Assembly (NCBI GenBank): GCA_045537495.1
Contig: JAZSPN010000113.1
Coordinates: 1-39,406, forward strand
DNA: 39,406 bases
Origin: UBA1425 sp045537495
Lineage (GTDB): Bacteria; Bacillota; Clostridia; Oscillospirales; Acutalibacteraceae
Direction of reading: 5' to 3'
Made by a program: the position numbers and the translations under genes. A model generated the notes under the pieces. That model made no database searches. It worked only from the letters and a program-made list of their open reading frames with translations, and had not been told where the DNA came from. Each line of letters begins with the position of its first letter. The first letter of the stretch is position 1. Of this stretch, positions 1-8,861 are shown one piece after another.

Positions 1-160
1 AACAGGATAAATATGGTTTTGGAAGGAAGATTTCCGCCACAGCATCGTTAAAAATCCTTGAAATAGTGTCGTATGGCAAAGAGAAAAATCCGAGAATGTG
101 CGTGAGATGCTTTATTTCAGACATATTGGATTCCCGTTTACAAAAGTATAAAAACAAACA

Positions 161-194
161 AGAGATAACACGTGAATTTGTGTTATCTCTTTTT
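161..194. terminator. Stem-loop terminator, probably bidirectional
   Basis: Perfect 11-bp inverted repeat (AGAGATAACAC at 161-171, its complement at 180-190) with an 8-base loop. It is followed by a T run on the + strand and by a T-rich tract on the - strand. It sits 10 bases past the stop of the HAD gene, so it most likely ends the PHP-HAD transcript, and could also stop a transcript entering from the left edge. I see no supportable gene in bases 1-160; a + strand frame is open from the edge but resembles nothing I recognise and runs through this hairpin. Confidence 0.8.
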
Positions 195-199
195 CAATA

Positions 200-850
200 T
201 CAGAAGTTTTTCAAAAATGATGAAAGTTCCGAAAGATCATCGACGACCAGGTCGGCACCTGCATCGAGAAGCGTCTGTCTGTTGAAAGATGTGGTGACGG
301 CGATACATTTCATGCCTGCACGGCGGGCTGCCGTAACTCCCGAAACGGCATCTTCAACGACGAGGCAGAGCTTCGGGGGGATACCCGCTTTTTCGGCAGC
401 CTTCAGGAAAATTTCGGGATCGGGCTTTTTGTTTACGACTTCGGAGGCTGTAACCAGTGAAGACAGCTTTTTCGTATCGAGAGATAGTCTTTTTATGTTG
501 CAAAGAACCTTGATTTCGTCTGCGGCGGAGCCGACGGAAGCCTTATATCCGCTGTCAAGAACACTGTCGATTACGGACATACTCCAAGGATAGACTCTGA
601 CACGTTCGTTTGCCGTATCACAGTAAATCCGATAGGTACTGTCCTTCATCTCGGGACAAAAGGGTACACCGTACTTTTCGGCAACACCGCCGATGAATTT
701 AACTTCGCCCATACCGGTAAACTCTTTGAAATCATCGAAGGAAGCGCTGATACCGAAACCGTCACGAAGAGCATCCATGGCAGAGAGGGTAATGGCATCT
801 TCGGAATCAATGAGGACACCGTCCATATCAAAAATTACAAGCTCAATCAT
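200..850 (-). CDS. HAD-superfamily phosphatase, beta-phosphoglucomutase-like (subfamily IA)
   Basis: 216 residues, the usual length of small HAD phosphatases/phosphoglucomutase-like enzymes. All four HAD motifs are visible: DMDGV with D8 and D10 (nucleophile and acid/base), S108 in GSAA, K141/K142 in NKKPDP, and E166-D167 in VVEDAVSGV. The helical cap lies between about residues 15 and 85. Family members act in the cytosol on phosphorylated sugars or nucleotides; motif content alone cannot distinguish a phosphatase from a beta-phosphoglucomutase. It starts 15 bases after the PHP gene stop and is followed by a terminator at 161-194, so the two form a small phosphoesterase operon. The Shine-Dalgarno sequence is weak (CGGGG stretch), suggesting coupling to the upstream gene. 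Confidence 0.88.
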   Translation of the reverse strand: MIELVIFDMDGVLIDSEDAITLSAMDALRDGFGISASFDDFKEFTGMGEVKFIGGVAEKYGVPFCPEMKDSTYRIYCDTANERVRVYPWSMSVIDSVLDSGYKASVGSAADEIKVLCNIKRLSLDTKKLSSLVTASEVVNKKPDPEIFLKAAEKAGIPPKLCLVVEDAVSGVTAARRAGMKCIAVTTSFNRQTLLDAGADLVVDDLSELSSFLKNF

Positions 851-865
851 AAAAAAGCCCCGTTG

Positions 866-1726
866 TTACTTACTGTTTTTTGCCTGCTGCCTGCGTTTGC
901 GCGACTTGTAGGAAAGAAGAGCATCGAGGTTTTCGTCGGGAGTGAGGGTAGAACCTATCGTGTTGCAATCCTTGCCGTACATACCGTGGAAGTCGCTGCC
1001 TCCCGTCATGAGAAGACCTGATTTTTTCGCCTTCTGCATGAGATAGGAAATATCGTCTTCGTTAGCAGAAGGATGCCATACTTCGACACCGTCAAGACCG
1101 AGTTCGATAAGCTCATCGAGAAGCTCATAACTGTTGTAGAGAGTGGGATGAGCCAGCACGGCAATACCGCCTGCATCGTGAATGGCGGTAAGGATTTCCG
1201 AGGGCTCGGGATAGGTAGCATCATATACAATGCTTGAAGGGCTGTTCTTGGAGAAAAGCTCCGTATAAAGATCGCTGAAAATCTTGTCGGTGACAGCACT
1301 TTCCAAAAGAGCGTGCATGATGTGAGGCTTATACACACCCGTAGAGCCCGAAGCACACTTGATGATGAAATCGGGAGTGACGGGGAATCTGGCAGCCGCT
1401 TTAAGGATCATAAACTGACTTGCTTTTTTACTTTGAAGCAGATTTCTGCGACAAAGACCTTCGAGTCTGTCGGGACTGTCGGGAAGATAGCAAAGAATAT
1501 GAGCCTTCTGATTTCTTTTGGAATCGGTAGCTGAAAGCTCAACACCGGGGAGAACGTTAATATCAAACTGATCACCGATACGCTTGCCGCGGACGTTACC
1601 GGCGAGGCAATCGTGATCGGTAATAGCAATAGTTTTAACACCTTGTTTCTTAGCCAGAACGACTAAGCTGTCAATACTCATCGAACCGTCGGAAAGACGG
1701 GTATGACAATGAAGATCTGCGCCCAA
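866..1726 (-). CDS. PHP-domain metal-dependent phosphoesterase (TrpH/YciV type)
   Basis: 286 residues from a TTG start. I chose TTG at 1726 because TAGGAGG lies at the right distance upstream and the protein then begins M-G-A-D-L-H-C-H, the expected PHP N-terminus; an in-frame upstream extension to 1846 has no family resemblance and overlaps the promoter. PHP metal ligands are visible: H6-x-H8, D13, the TDHD motif near residue 38, E in GVELS, the AHPT motif and the terminal GGSDFHG motif. Family members include 3',5'-nucleotide and RNA 5' phosphatases; the substrate here is unknown. It is the first gene of a two-gene unit with the HAD phosphatase and diverges from mnmA across about 190 bases. 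It is not obviously the histidinol-phosphatase (HisK) subtype. Confidence 0.88.
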   Translation of the reverse strand: MGADLHCHTRLSDGSMSIDSLVVLAKKQGVKTIAITDHDCLAGNVRGKRIGDQFDINVLPGVELSATDSKRNQKAHILCYLPDSPDRLEGLCRRNLLQSKKASQFMILKAAARFPVTPDFIIKCASGSTGVYKPHIMHALLESAVTDKIFSDLYTELFSKNSPSSIVYDATYPEPSEILTAIHDAGGIAVLAHPTLYNSYELLDELIELGLDGVEVWHPSANEDDISYLMQKAKKSGLLMTGGSDFHGMYGKDCNTIGSTLTPDENLDALLSYKSRKRRQQAKNSK

Positions 1727-1760
1727 AAAAATGCCTCCTAAAATAACAACATTAACACTA

Positions 1761-1789
1761 ATTCTACAACATTCTGCAAAAAATTGCAA
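1761..1789 (-). promoter_or_regulatory. Candidate sigma-A promoter for the PHP-HAD operon
   Basis: On the - strand TTGCAA (1784-1789), a 17-base spacer and TAGAAT (1761-1766), ending about 35 bases before the TTG start of the PHP gene. Good match to the vegetative consensus. Assigned from sequence only. Confidence 0.55.
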
Positions 1790-1874
1790 GAGTAAAATCG
1801 GCGATATCTCAAAAAAATTCTTAATATATTTTGGCAAAAAACACAAGTTGGTACTTTCTCTTTTTACTGTTTTA

Positions 1875-1883
1875 TGGTATAAT
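1875..1883 (+). promoter_or_regulatory. Extended -10 promoter for mnmA
   Basis: TGGTATAAT (TG-n-TATAAT, perfect extended -10) lies 30 bases before the mnmA start. No good -35 is seen at 17 bases, which is typical of extended -10 promoters. Confidence 0.6.
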
Positions 1884-1912
1884 ACAAAGAGATAACCGAA
1901 AGGACGGTAATT

Positions 1913-2944
1913 ATGAAAGAAAAGGTAGTTATCGGAATGAGCGGAGGGGTTGACAGCTCTGCGGCGGCACTGATTCTCAAAGAGAATGGCTACGACGTAA
2001 CGGGCGTGATGCTTCGGCTGACGGACAATGACGGCACAGCCGAAAAAGATGCCGAACGGGTTGCAAAGGAGATAGGAATTGACTTTGTAACGGTAGACCT
2101 TCGTGAAAAATTCAGAAACGACGTAATCGGATATTTCATAAACGAATATTTAAAGGGCGCGACACCGAATCCCTGTGTTATGTGCAACAAGATGATAAAG
2201 TTCGGCGCCATGTGGGATATTGCACGTTCTATGGGTATCGGAAAGATAGCAACGGGGCATTACGTGAAAACCGTCGAAAAGGACGGACGGACTATGCTGT
2301 GTCGATCGAAATCGGGCAAGGACCAGAGCTATTTTCTGTCATACCTTACAAATGAACAATTAAAAAACACACTGTTTCCGCTGTGCGACATGGAAAAGGA
2401 AGAAATCAGGCAAAAGGCGAGGCAGGCGGGACTCAGTGTATCGGAGAAAAAGGACAGTCAGGAAATATGCTTTATTCCCGATGACGACTATGTATCGTTC
2501 ATTTGCGAAAGACTCGGAACGGAGCCGAAGCCCGGTGATTTCGTTGACACAAGAGGAAACGTGATCGGCAGACACAACGGAGTGCTCAGATATACCGTCG
2601 GACAGAGAAAAGGACTCGGAGCCTTCGGGAAACCGATGTTTGTGACACGGATTGATGTTGACAGCAACAGAGTAGTCCTCGGCGAAAACGGAGAGCAGTA
2701 TTCAAAAGGACTCATTGCCGAAAATCTCAACTGGTTAGCGTTCGACACACCGCCCGAGCATTTCAGAGCCAAGGTGAAGGTGAGGTTTAAAGCGAAGCCC
2801 GTTGATGCCGAGGTGCTGGTTGAAGGAGATACGGTGAGAGTCATATTCGATGAGAGTGAAAGATCGGTAACTCCGGGACAGACGGCGGTTTTTTGCGACG
2901 ATGAATATATAATCGGAGCAGGCAGAATAAAGACACAGATATAA
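1913..2944 (+). CDS. mnmA: tRNA-specific 2-thiouridylase MnmA (TrmU)
   Basis: 343 residues, close to but slightly shorter than usual (about 360). It activates U34 of tRNA-Lys, -Glu and -Gln with ATP and inserts sulfur, forming 2-thiouridine at the wobble base. The PP-loop SGGVDSS is at residues 10-16. The two catalytic cysteines of the family are present: C88 in TPNPCVMC and C186 in SQEICFIPDD. The C-terminal beta-barrel region (about 215-343) includes the typical YTVGQRKGLG sequence. AAAGGA precedes the ATG, and an extended -10 promoter is just upstream. It is followed after 16 bases by an alanyl-tRNA editing gene, making a tRNA-quality operon. A tRNA-Gln(TTG), a probable substrate, is encoded in the same window at 35764. 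Confidence 0.96.
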   Translation: MKEKVVIGMSGGVDSSAAALILKENGYDVTGVMLRLTDNDGTAEKDAERVAKEIGIDFVTVDLREKFRNDVIGYFINEYLKGATPNPCVMCNKMIKFGAMWDIARSMGIGKIATGHYVKTVEKDGRTMLCRSKSGKDQSYFLSYLTNEQLKNTLFPLCDMEKEEIRQKARQAGLSVSEKKDSQEICFIPDDDYVSFICERLGTEPKPGDFVDTRGNVIGRHNGVLRYTVGQRKGLGAFGKPMFVTRIDVDSNRVVLGENGEQYSKGLIAENLNWLAFDTPPEHFRAKVKVRFKAKPVDAEVLVEGDTVRVIFDESERSVTPGQTAVFCDDEYIIGAGRIKTQI

Positions 2945-2960
2945 CGAAAGGAATTATAAT

Positions 2961-4118
2961 ATGACGAAGAAGCTTTACTATGACGATGCGTATATGAGTG
3001 AATTTGACGCGACGGTAATTTCGTGCGAGGAGAAGGACGGAAAGTATCTTACGGTGCTTGACAGAACGGCATTTTTTCCCGAGGAGGGAGGACAGTATGC
3101 CGACACGGGAGTCATCGCGGAAACAAACGTCACCGACGTTCAGGAAAAGGACGGCATAATCTACCACTACTGCGACGGATCGCTTAATGTCGGCGACACG
3201 GTGCACGGAGTTATCGACTTCGAGCAGAGATACTCCCGTATGCAGAATCACTCGGGAGAGCACGTGGTATCCGGCATAGTAAACCGACTGTTCGGCTATT
3301 CCAATGTGGGCTTTCATCTCGGAAACGAAGATGTGACCATCGACTACAACGGTGTTCTGACAAGAGAAGATCTTCTGAACATCGAGCTTCTTGCTAACAA
3401 GGTGATTTATGAAAATGCCGTGATAAAGGCATATTTCCCGACGAAAGAGGAGCTTTCCGCTCTCGAATACAGATCAAAGAAGGAAATCGACGGCGAGATA
3501 AGAATTGTCGAGGTCGAGGGCTGTGACGTATGTGCCTGCTGTGCGCCCCACGTAAGACGTACGGGCGAAATCGGAATAATCAAGATGCTTGACTTCGAGA
3601 ACTACAAGGGCGGAGTCAGATGTCACATGCTGTGCGGATATACGGCACTTCGTGATTACAACGAAAAGTATGAAAACGTGCTGAAAATCTCCAATCTTTT
3701 CAAGGTGAAGCAGTTTGAAACGGCAGCGGCGGCGGAGCGGGTATACGAACAGCTTGTAAACCGTGACAGAGAGATAACGGCTCTCAAAAGAAAGCTTGCG
3801 GAAAAGACCGTCGAAGCGGTAGGCGAAACCGACGGAAACATATGCCTTTTCTTTGAAGGTACCGAGATGGATGCGCTTCGTCACGCGGTAAACCTTTGTA
3901 CTTCGAAATGTACGGGAGTATGCGCCGCGTTTTCGGAAAACGCCGACGGCACATACGCTTACTGCATCGGCTCAAAGAGTGTCGACCTTCGCAAATGTTC
4001 AAAAGACATAAACACGGCACTTTCGGGAAGAGGCGGCGGACAGAGTGCAATGATTCAAGGCAGTGTCGGCGCAAAAAGAGAAGAAATAGAAAAATATTTT
4101 TCCGAATTTAAGGGATAA
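2961..4118 (+). CDS. AlaX-type alanyl-tRNA editing protein (long form with DHHA1 domain)
   Basis: 385 residues. It resembles the editing half of alanyl-tRNA synthetase without the catalytic core: a beta-barrel from residue 1 to about 90 (FFPEEGGQYADTG motif), then the zinc-binding editing site H97-x3-H101 (NHSGEH) and C193-x3-H197, and a C-terminal DHHA1 domain with GRGGGQ near residue 360. Such free-standing proteins hydrolyse Ser- or Gly-tRNA(Ala) in trans, clearing mischarged tRNA. The conserved GG before the HxxxH site and the C-terminal DHHA1 make this the long AlaX class. AAAGGAATT precedes the ATG, 16 bases after mnmA, and both genes probably share one transcript. Which aminoacyl-tRNA it prefers cannot be read from the sequence. 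Confidence 0.9.
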   Translation: MTKKLYYDDAYMSEFDATVISCEEKDGKYLTVLDRTAFFPEEGGQYADTGVIAETNVTDVQEKDGIIYHYCDGSLNVGDTVHGVIDFEQRYSRMQNHSGEHVVSGIVNRLFGYSNVGFHLGNEDVTIDYNGVLTREDLLNIELLANKVIYENAVIKAYFPTKEELSALEYRSKKEIDGEIRIVEVEGCDVCACCAPHVRRTGEIGIIKMLDFENYKGGVRCHMLCGYTALRDYNEKYENVLKISNLFKVKQFETAAAAERVYEQLVNRDREITALKRKLAEKTVEAVGETDGNICLFFEGTEMDALRHAVNLCTSKCTGVCAAFSENADGTYAYCIGSKSVDLRKCSKDINTALSGRGGGQSAMIQGSVGAKREEIEKYFSEFKG

Positions 4119-4133
4119 CACACAACAACCTAT

Positions 4134-4161
4134 TGATATTTAACGCTTAAAGTGATACAAT
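4134..4161 (+). promoter_or_regulatory. Candidate promoter for the five-gene redox/phosphoesterase unit
   Basis: TTGATA (4134-4139), 16-base spacer, TACAAT (4156-4161) with an upstream TG (extended -10), starting 15 bases after the alaX stop. It suggests that the following genes are transcribed separately from mnmA-alaX. Confidence 0.55.
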
Positions 4162-4196
4162 ATATAGTCGGATAGATGATAAAAGAGGTGCTGAAA

Positions 4197-5612
4197 ATGT
4201 ATGATGCGGCAATAATCGGATGCGGAATCACGGGCGCGTCCATAGCGTACAGACTTTCAAAATTCGAGCTTAAAACGGTGGTTATCGAAAAAGAGAATGA
4301 CGTAGCGATGGGTGCAACGAGGGCCAACAGTGCAATTATTCACGCTGGCTACGATCCCGAGGAAAACACTCTTATGGCGAAGCTCAACGTCAGAAGCGTA
4401 GAGCTTACAAAGGCGCTTTGCAAAAAGCTGTCCGTGCCTTATGCACAGATAGGCTCACTTGTACTTGCGTTCAGCGAAGAGGAAAAAGAACACGTTGAAA
4501 AGCTGTATAAAAGAGGAATTGCCAACGGTGTCGAAGGAATCGAAATTCTGTCGGCGGAAAAAACACGCGAAATCGAGCCTTTTGTTTCCGATGAGGTAGT
4601 ATGTTCTCTTTATGCACCGACGGCGGCAATAGTCAGTCCCTGGGAATATGCTCTGGCTCTTGCGGAAACCGCCGCCGAAAACGGAACGGAGTTTTTGTTT
4701 GATTCGACCGTTTCGGATATTAAAAGGACAGACGGCGGATTTGTCGTCACGGCAGGCGGAAAAGAGATTGAAGCTAAAATTGTTATAAATGCCGCAGGCG
4801 TCAATGCCGACAGAATACACGACATGGTGCTTCCTCACGAGTTTGATATCATTCCCAACAAGGGTGCATATTTTATACTTGACAAAAGTGAGGGGACGAG
4901 AGCGAAGCACGTGGTGTTCCAGTGCCCGAACAAGGACGGCAAGGGAGTTCTCGTATCACCGACGGTACACGGAAATCTTATCGTCGGACCAAATGCCGTA
5001 CCCGCCGAAAGAAACGATACGTCCGTAAAGCTCAGAGATCTTGTTTTTGTTAAACGCAAGTCGGCGAAGAGTATACCGAGCATCGATTTCAGAACGAACA
5101 TCAAGAATTTTTCCGGGGTAAGGCCAAACAGCTCCGAAAAAGATTTTATAATAAAAATGACAGACGGTTTTGTTGACGTTGCGGGAATCAAGTCGCCGGG
5201 ACTTGCATCTGCAGCCGGAATTGCGGAATACGTTGAAGGACTTATCAGAGGCTACGGTGTAAACTTTTCTGAAAAGGCTGATTATATTGACGAAAGAAAG
5301 GTTGTTCGATTCAAAGAGCTTTCCCACGAGGAAAGAAAGGCGCTTGTCGAAAAGAACCCCGCATACGGCAGAGTTATCTGCAGATGCGAAACGGTTACGG
5401 AGGGCGAAATTGTTGATGCCATTCACCGTTCAATTGTGCCGAGAACCGTGGACGGTATTAAAAGACGTTGCAACACGGGACTCGGAAGATGTCAGGGAGG
5501 ATTTTGCGGACCGAGGGTTGTTGAAATTCTCTCACGTGAGCTTAATGTCAGCAGAGAATGTATTGAAAAAGATAAAACGGGCAGCCGTATAGTTGAGAAG
5601 AGGGAGGGTTGA
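4197..5612 (+). CDS. FAD-dependent oxidoreductase, anaerobic glycerol-3-phosphate dehydrogenase (GlpA)-like, with C-terminal BFD [2Fe-2S] domain
   Basis: 471 residues from the ATG at 4197; an earlier ATG at 4176 is disfavoured because AGAGGTG lies just before 4197 and the protein then begins with the FAD fold MYDAAIIGCGITG. The N-terminal DAO-type domain binds FAD (GxGxxG at 8-13). The C-terminal part (from about 390) has the BFD-like cysteine set C395-R-C397, C425, C432 and C437, expected to bind a [2Fe-2S] cluster. This order of domains is that of GlpA-type G3P dehydrogenases, which oxidise glycerol 3-phosphate to dihydroxyacetone phosphate. The next two genes are a second FAD/NAD oxidoreductase and DUF1667, the usual clostridial companions, so a G3P-oxidising complex is the best inference. 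The true substrate is not proven; related flavoproteins oxidise other 2-hydroxy acids. Confidence 0.85.
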   Translation: MYDAAIIGCGITGASIAYRLSKFELKTVVIEKENDVAMGATRANSAIIHAGYDPEENTLMAKLNVRSVELTKALCKKLSVPYAQIGSLVLAFSEEEKEHVEKLYKRGIANGVEGIEILSAEKTREIEPFVSDEVVCSLYAPTAAIVSPWEYALALAETAAENGTEFLFDSTVSDIKRTDGGFVVTAGGKEIEAKIVINAAGVNADRIHDMVLPHEFDIIPNKGAYFILDKSEGTRAKHVVFQCPNKDGKGVLVSPTVHGNLIVGPNAVPAERNDTSVKLRDLVFVKRKSAKSIPSIDFRTNIKNFSGVRPNSSEKDFIIKMTDGFVDVAGIKSPGLASAAGIAEYVEGLIRGYGVNFSEKADYIDERKVVRFKELSHEERKALVEKNPAYGRVICRCETVTEGEIVDAIHRSIVPRTVDGIKRRCNTGLGRCQGGFCGPRVVEILSRELNVSRECIEKDKTGSRIVEKREG

Positions 5613-5616
5613 GATT

Positions 5617-6858
5617 ATGTATGAGCTTGCAGTTATAGGCGGAGGTCCCGCGGGGCTTGCCGCGGCATACAGTGCATATAAAAACGGACTTCGCAAAATT
5701 ATCATAATTGAACGTGATAAGGAGCTTGGCGGAATACTCAACCAGTGTATTCACAACGGCTTCGGACTGCACCGCTTCAAGGAGGAGCTTTCAGGTCCCG
5801 AGTATGCGCACAGATTTATCGAAATGCTGAACGATACGTCGGTTGAGGTAATGCTTGATGCAATGGTAATTGAAATTACGGGGGATAAAAGAGTATATGT
5901 CAACAGCCCGAGCGGTTACAAGTGCATTGAAGCAAAGTCGATAGTGCTTGCGATGGGATGCAGAGAGCGTACACGGGGAGCAATTTCCATCCCGGGTACA
6001 AGAGCATCGGGTGTATTCACGGCGGGCGCCGCACAGAGATATCTCAACATGGAAGGTCTTATGGCGGGCAAAAGAGTAGTAATTCTCGGCTCAGGCGACA
6101 TAGGACTCATAATGGCACGCCGAATGACTCTGGAGGGAGCAAAGGTGTTGGCTTGCATAGAGCTCATGCCGTATTCGGGAGGACTTACGAGAAATATCGT
6201 ACAGTGCCTTGATGATTTTTCGATACCGCTTTATCTCTCACATACCGTCACCGAAATCAGAGGCGACAGAAGACTTGAAGGAATCACCGTCATGAAGGTT
6301 GACGAAAACCGTCAGCCGATTGAAGGCACCGAGATGGACTTTGACTGTGACACACTTCTTTTGTCGGTGGGACTCATTCCCGAAAACGAGCTTACGAGAG
6401 AAGCGGGGATTTCGATGGATCCGAGAACAAACGGTGCATACGTTTTTGAGAATATGGAAACCTCGGCAGAGGGTATATTCGCTTGCGGAAATGCCGTTCA
6501 CGTTCATGATCTTGTTGACTTCGTTTCGGCGGAGAGCGAAAGAGCAGGCGAAGCGGCGGCGAAATATGTACTTGAAGGCAAGACGGACAGCGAGGTTGCC
6601 GAGATAGAAAACGGAGCGGATGTCGGCTACACGGTACCGCAGAGGCTTCACCGAAATACAAAGGCGGAAAAGATTGAGATATTCTTCAGAGTCAGAAGAG
6701 TTTTTTCAAAAAGTCAGATAATCGTCAGCTCAGGCGATACCGAAATAGCGGTATTCAAGAGAGCGTTTATGGTGCCGGGCGAGATGCAGCGTATCACGGT
6801 GCCGACGGAAAAGCTCAAAGGCTTCGACAAAATAACCGTAACGGCGAAGGAGGCGTAA
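5617..6858 (+). CDS. NAD(P)/FAD-dependent pyridine nucleotide-disulfide-type oxidoreductase
   Basis: 413 residues. The start at 5617 gives MYELAVIGGGPAG, placing the FAD motif at residues 8-13; GGGAGG lies in the preceding coding tail and the upstream stop is only 4 bases away. A second dinucleotide-binding site (VVILGSGDIG) begins near residue 156, as expected for NAD(H). The GGILNQCIHNGFG segment near residue 38 is characteristic of this clostridial subfamily. It likely passes electrons between NAD and the flavin/iron-sulfur subunit encoded just upstream, in the way GlpB/GlpC-type partners serve GlpA. It overlaps no neighbour and is separated from the DUF1667 gene by 2 bases, indicating strict co-translation. 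Family level is clear; the electron acceptor is inference. Confidence 0.85.
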   Translation: MYELAVIGGGPAGLAAAYSAYKNGLRKIIIIERDKELGGILNQCIHNGFGLHRFKEELSGPEYAHRFIEMLNDTSVEVMLDAMVIEITGDKRVYVNSPSGYKCIEAKSIVLAMGCRERTRGAISIPGTRASGVFTAGAAQRYLNMEGLMAGKRVVILGSGDIGLIMARRMTLEGAKVLACIELMPYSGGLTRNIVQCLDDFSIPLYLSHTVTEIRGDRRLEGITVMKVDENRQPIEGTEMDFDCDTLLLSVGLIPENELTREAGISMDPRTNGAYVFENMETSAEGIFACGNAVHVHDLVDFVSAESERAGEAAAKYVLEGKTDSEVAEIENGADVGYTVPQRLHRNTKAEKIEIFFRVRRVFSKSQIIVSSGDTEIAVFKRAFMVPGEMQRITVPTEKLKGFDKITVTAKEA

Positions 6859-6860
6859 TT

Positions 6861-7205
6861 ATGACAGAGCTTACTTGTATAGGCTGTCCCTTAGGATGCA
6901 GACTCACGGTAGACGAGGAAAATGACTATGCCGTGACGGGGAACAGCTGTAAAAAAGGTGCCGAGTACGGCAGAAATGAGCTGAAAAATCCCACGAGAGT
7001 GCTTACAACGACAGTTGGTGCCGAGGGAGGAATTCACGGCAGATGTCCCGTGAGGACAGAAAGCGCAATTCCGAAATCAATGCTGTTTGATGCAATGAAG
7101 GAGCTTTCAAAAGTAAAGGTGAAAGCACCGATCAAATGCGGACAGACGGTGGTTGAGAATATTCTCGGAACGGGAGTCAACGTTATAGCGACACGTGATC
7201 TTTAA
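6861..7205 (+). CDS. DUF1667 small cysteine-rich protein, putative iron-sulfur subunit
   Basis: 114 residues. Cysteines C6, C9, C13 and C30 give a C-x2-C-x3-C-x16-C spacing followed by KKG, resembling the [4Fe-4S] entry motif of molybdopterin oxidoreductases, and a GRCPVRTE segment follows around residue 60. DUF1667 proteins are consistently encoded beside the two flavoproteins seen upstream, so it is inferred to be the electron-transfer subunit of that complex. No signal peptide or membrane segment. It starts 2 bases after the previous stop, and its ATG is preceded by AAGGAGG inside the end of that gene. No catalytic role is assigned to this family that I know of. Confidence 0.85.
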   Translation: MTELTCIGCPLGCRLTVDEENDYAVTGNSCKKGAEYGRNELKNPTRVLTTTVGAEGGIHGRCPVRTESAIPKSMLFDAMKELSKVKVKAPIKCGQTVVENILGTGVNVIATRDL

Positions 7206-7219
7206 TAAAGGAGCTACGC

Positions 7220-8845
7220 ATGGAAAAGAATATGAAACCGATCAGGGGATCAACCGAAAGACCTGATCACATAATGATATCGATAAACGGTGATGCGGCA
7301 ACATCGATGGCGGTTACGTGGAGAACGGACTGTGAGATAAAAAGCGGTTACGTTCTGTACAGAGCGGAGGGTGACGAAAAATACGAAAGAACCGATGCCG
7401 TGACGGACATTTTCGAAAGTGATATTGACAAAAGCAGTATGTTCTGGGCACATCTTACGTCGTTGAAGCCCGATACAAAGTATTACTACACCTGCGGAAA
7501 TGACGAATACAGAAGCGAGGAGTATTCATTTACAACGGCACCCGAAAACCTTACAAAATTCAAGTTTATCTGTGTTACCGACCAGCAGAAGGGTGATCCG
7601 CACGAGTGTCCCGATTATTCCGAATTCAACGGTTTTATGAAGAGGCTGATAAAGGAAAATCCTGACATCAGGTTTATACTGACGGGAGGCGACAACACCG
7701 ATTGCGGACAGCATGAGGTGCAGTGGAACGGAGCGTTCAGCGGACTTGTCGGAGTGGCGGAAAGTACACCGTTTATGATGACTCTCGGAAACCACGACAA
7801 CCGAGGCTTCGAGGATTACAAAAAAGGTATAGGCAGATATTATTCGGAGCCTGCCGAATTTTTCGGAAAACAGTTTAAAGGCTCATATCCGTACAACGGC
7901 CCCGTAAACTGGAAAACCGAGAATTATTCCTTCGATTACGGCAACGTACATTTTGCCGTTATCGGAGTGAACGGTCCCGAGGAAGTCAACGAGTGGATGA
8001 AGGAAGACCTTCAAAAGACGGACAGAACGTGGAAAATAGGTACATACCACTTCCCGATATGCTATTCGGGAGCGAATTTGCAGAATTACGACGCTTACCC
8101 CGTCATGAGAGAGGGATTTGAGCTTTTCGACGTTGTATTTTCGGGACATGAGCACAACTTTGCAAGAAGCTTTCCGCTTCGTAACGAAGAGCTTTTCGCT
8201 GAGCCGTCAAAGGGTACGGTGCACTTTGTACTCGGCAACAGCAACAAAAATCCTCCCGGAACACATTCAATGCAGAAGGTATGGCACAGCGCCTATTATT
8301 CGCTTGAAGAGAGAACCTCGATGGTATCAATCGTCGAGGTTGACGGTCCGAGAATAAAAATCACGTCGATGCTTGAAGACGGAAGAATAGCCGATCAGTG
8401 CATTATCGACAAGGAAAAGGACGAAATTCTTCCCTATGCACTGCCTCCTCTCTTCGGTCCGGGCAGAACGAGAATGATGTTCAAGGGCGTTGATGCAGGA
8501 CTTCCGTCCATGAACATTTATTGCAAGGAGGAGAACGGCATCTGGTATGCACCTCTTGCGATTCTCGTTGCGGGAATCGGCGGTTACGTCGAAAAGACGG
8601 AAGGCAGGGTGACTTTGGAAATCTACGGACACAAGGCGGTGTTCACGGAAGGAAGAGACATCGCACAGACCGACAAAGGGGAGTTTAAACTTCCTGCGAA
8701 GGTAATCAGAGGAGCATGCGATCAGCTTTACATTCCGTGTGAGGGATGTAAGGTGTTTGATATGAGATGGGCATATGCAAAGCGCAACAATTTCATTTCA
8801 TTCGAGCATGAAAGCGAAGCAAGACAGTATACTGTACAACCGTGA
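7220..8845 (+). CDS. Purple-acid-phosphatase-like metallophosphoesterase with N-terminal Fn3-like domain
   Basis: 541 residues, no signal peptide, so probably cytosolic. Residues about 13-107 resemble the fibronectin-like N-domain of purple acid phosphatases (LKPDTKYYY motif at 82-90). The calcineurin-like catalytic domain follows with D121-x-Q123, GGDN with D158, GNHD with N191-H192, H277 in YHFP and H310-x-H312 in GHEH, giving a full two-metal site except that the first motif is DxQ instead of DxH. A C-terminal domain of about 130 residues is unassigned. AAGGAG precedes the ATG. It lies 14 bases after DUF1667 and 16 bases before a ceramidase-like gene. The family hydrolyses phosphomonoesters or phosphodiesters; with its neighbours, a glycerophospho-compound is conceivable but unproven. 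Confidence 0.85.
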   Translation: MEKNMKPIRGSTERPDHIMISINGDAATSMAVTWRTDCEIKSGYVLYRAEGDEKYERTDAVTDIFESDIDKSSMFWAHLTSLKPDTKYYYTCGNDEYRSEEYSFTTAPENLTKFKFICVTDQQKGDPHECPDYSEFNGFMKRLIKENPDIRFILTGGDNTDCGQHEVQWNGAFSGLVGVAESTPFMMTLGNHDNRGFEDYKKGIGRYYSEPAEFFGKQFKGSYPYNGPVNWKTENYSFDYGNVHFAVIGVNGPEEVNEWMKEDLQKTDRTWKIGTYHFPICYSGANLQNYDAYPVMREGFELFDVVFSGHEHNFARSFPLRNEELFAEPSKGTVHFVLGNSNKNPPGTHSMQKVWHSAYYSLEERTSMVSIVEVDGPRIKITSMLEDGRIADQCIIDKEKDEILPYALPPLFGPGRTRMMFKGVDAGLPSMNIYCKEENGIWYAPLAILVAGIGGYVEKTEGRVTLEIYGHKAVFTEGRDIAQTDKGEFKLPAKVIRGACDQLYIPCEGCKVFDMRWAYAKRNNFISFEHESEARQYTVQP

Positions 8846-8861
8846 AAAGGAGATTGATTTT

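Noticed and set aside
66..593. Open frame of 175 codons on the + strand at the left edge
   Set aside because: It crosses the strong hairpin at 161-190 and then lies antisense to the HAD gene; no family resemblance.
866..1726. PHP protein as the missing histidinol phosphatase
   Set aside because: Motifs fit general TrpH-type phosphoesterases and it lies 20 kb from the operon with a HAD partner; no evidence for HisK function.
4176..4196. ATG at 4176 as start of the first flavoprotein
   Set aside because: No ribosome site; AGAGGTG fits 4197 and the FAD fold begins there.
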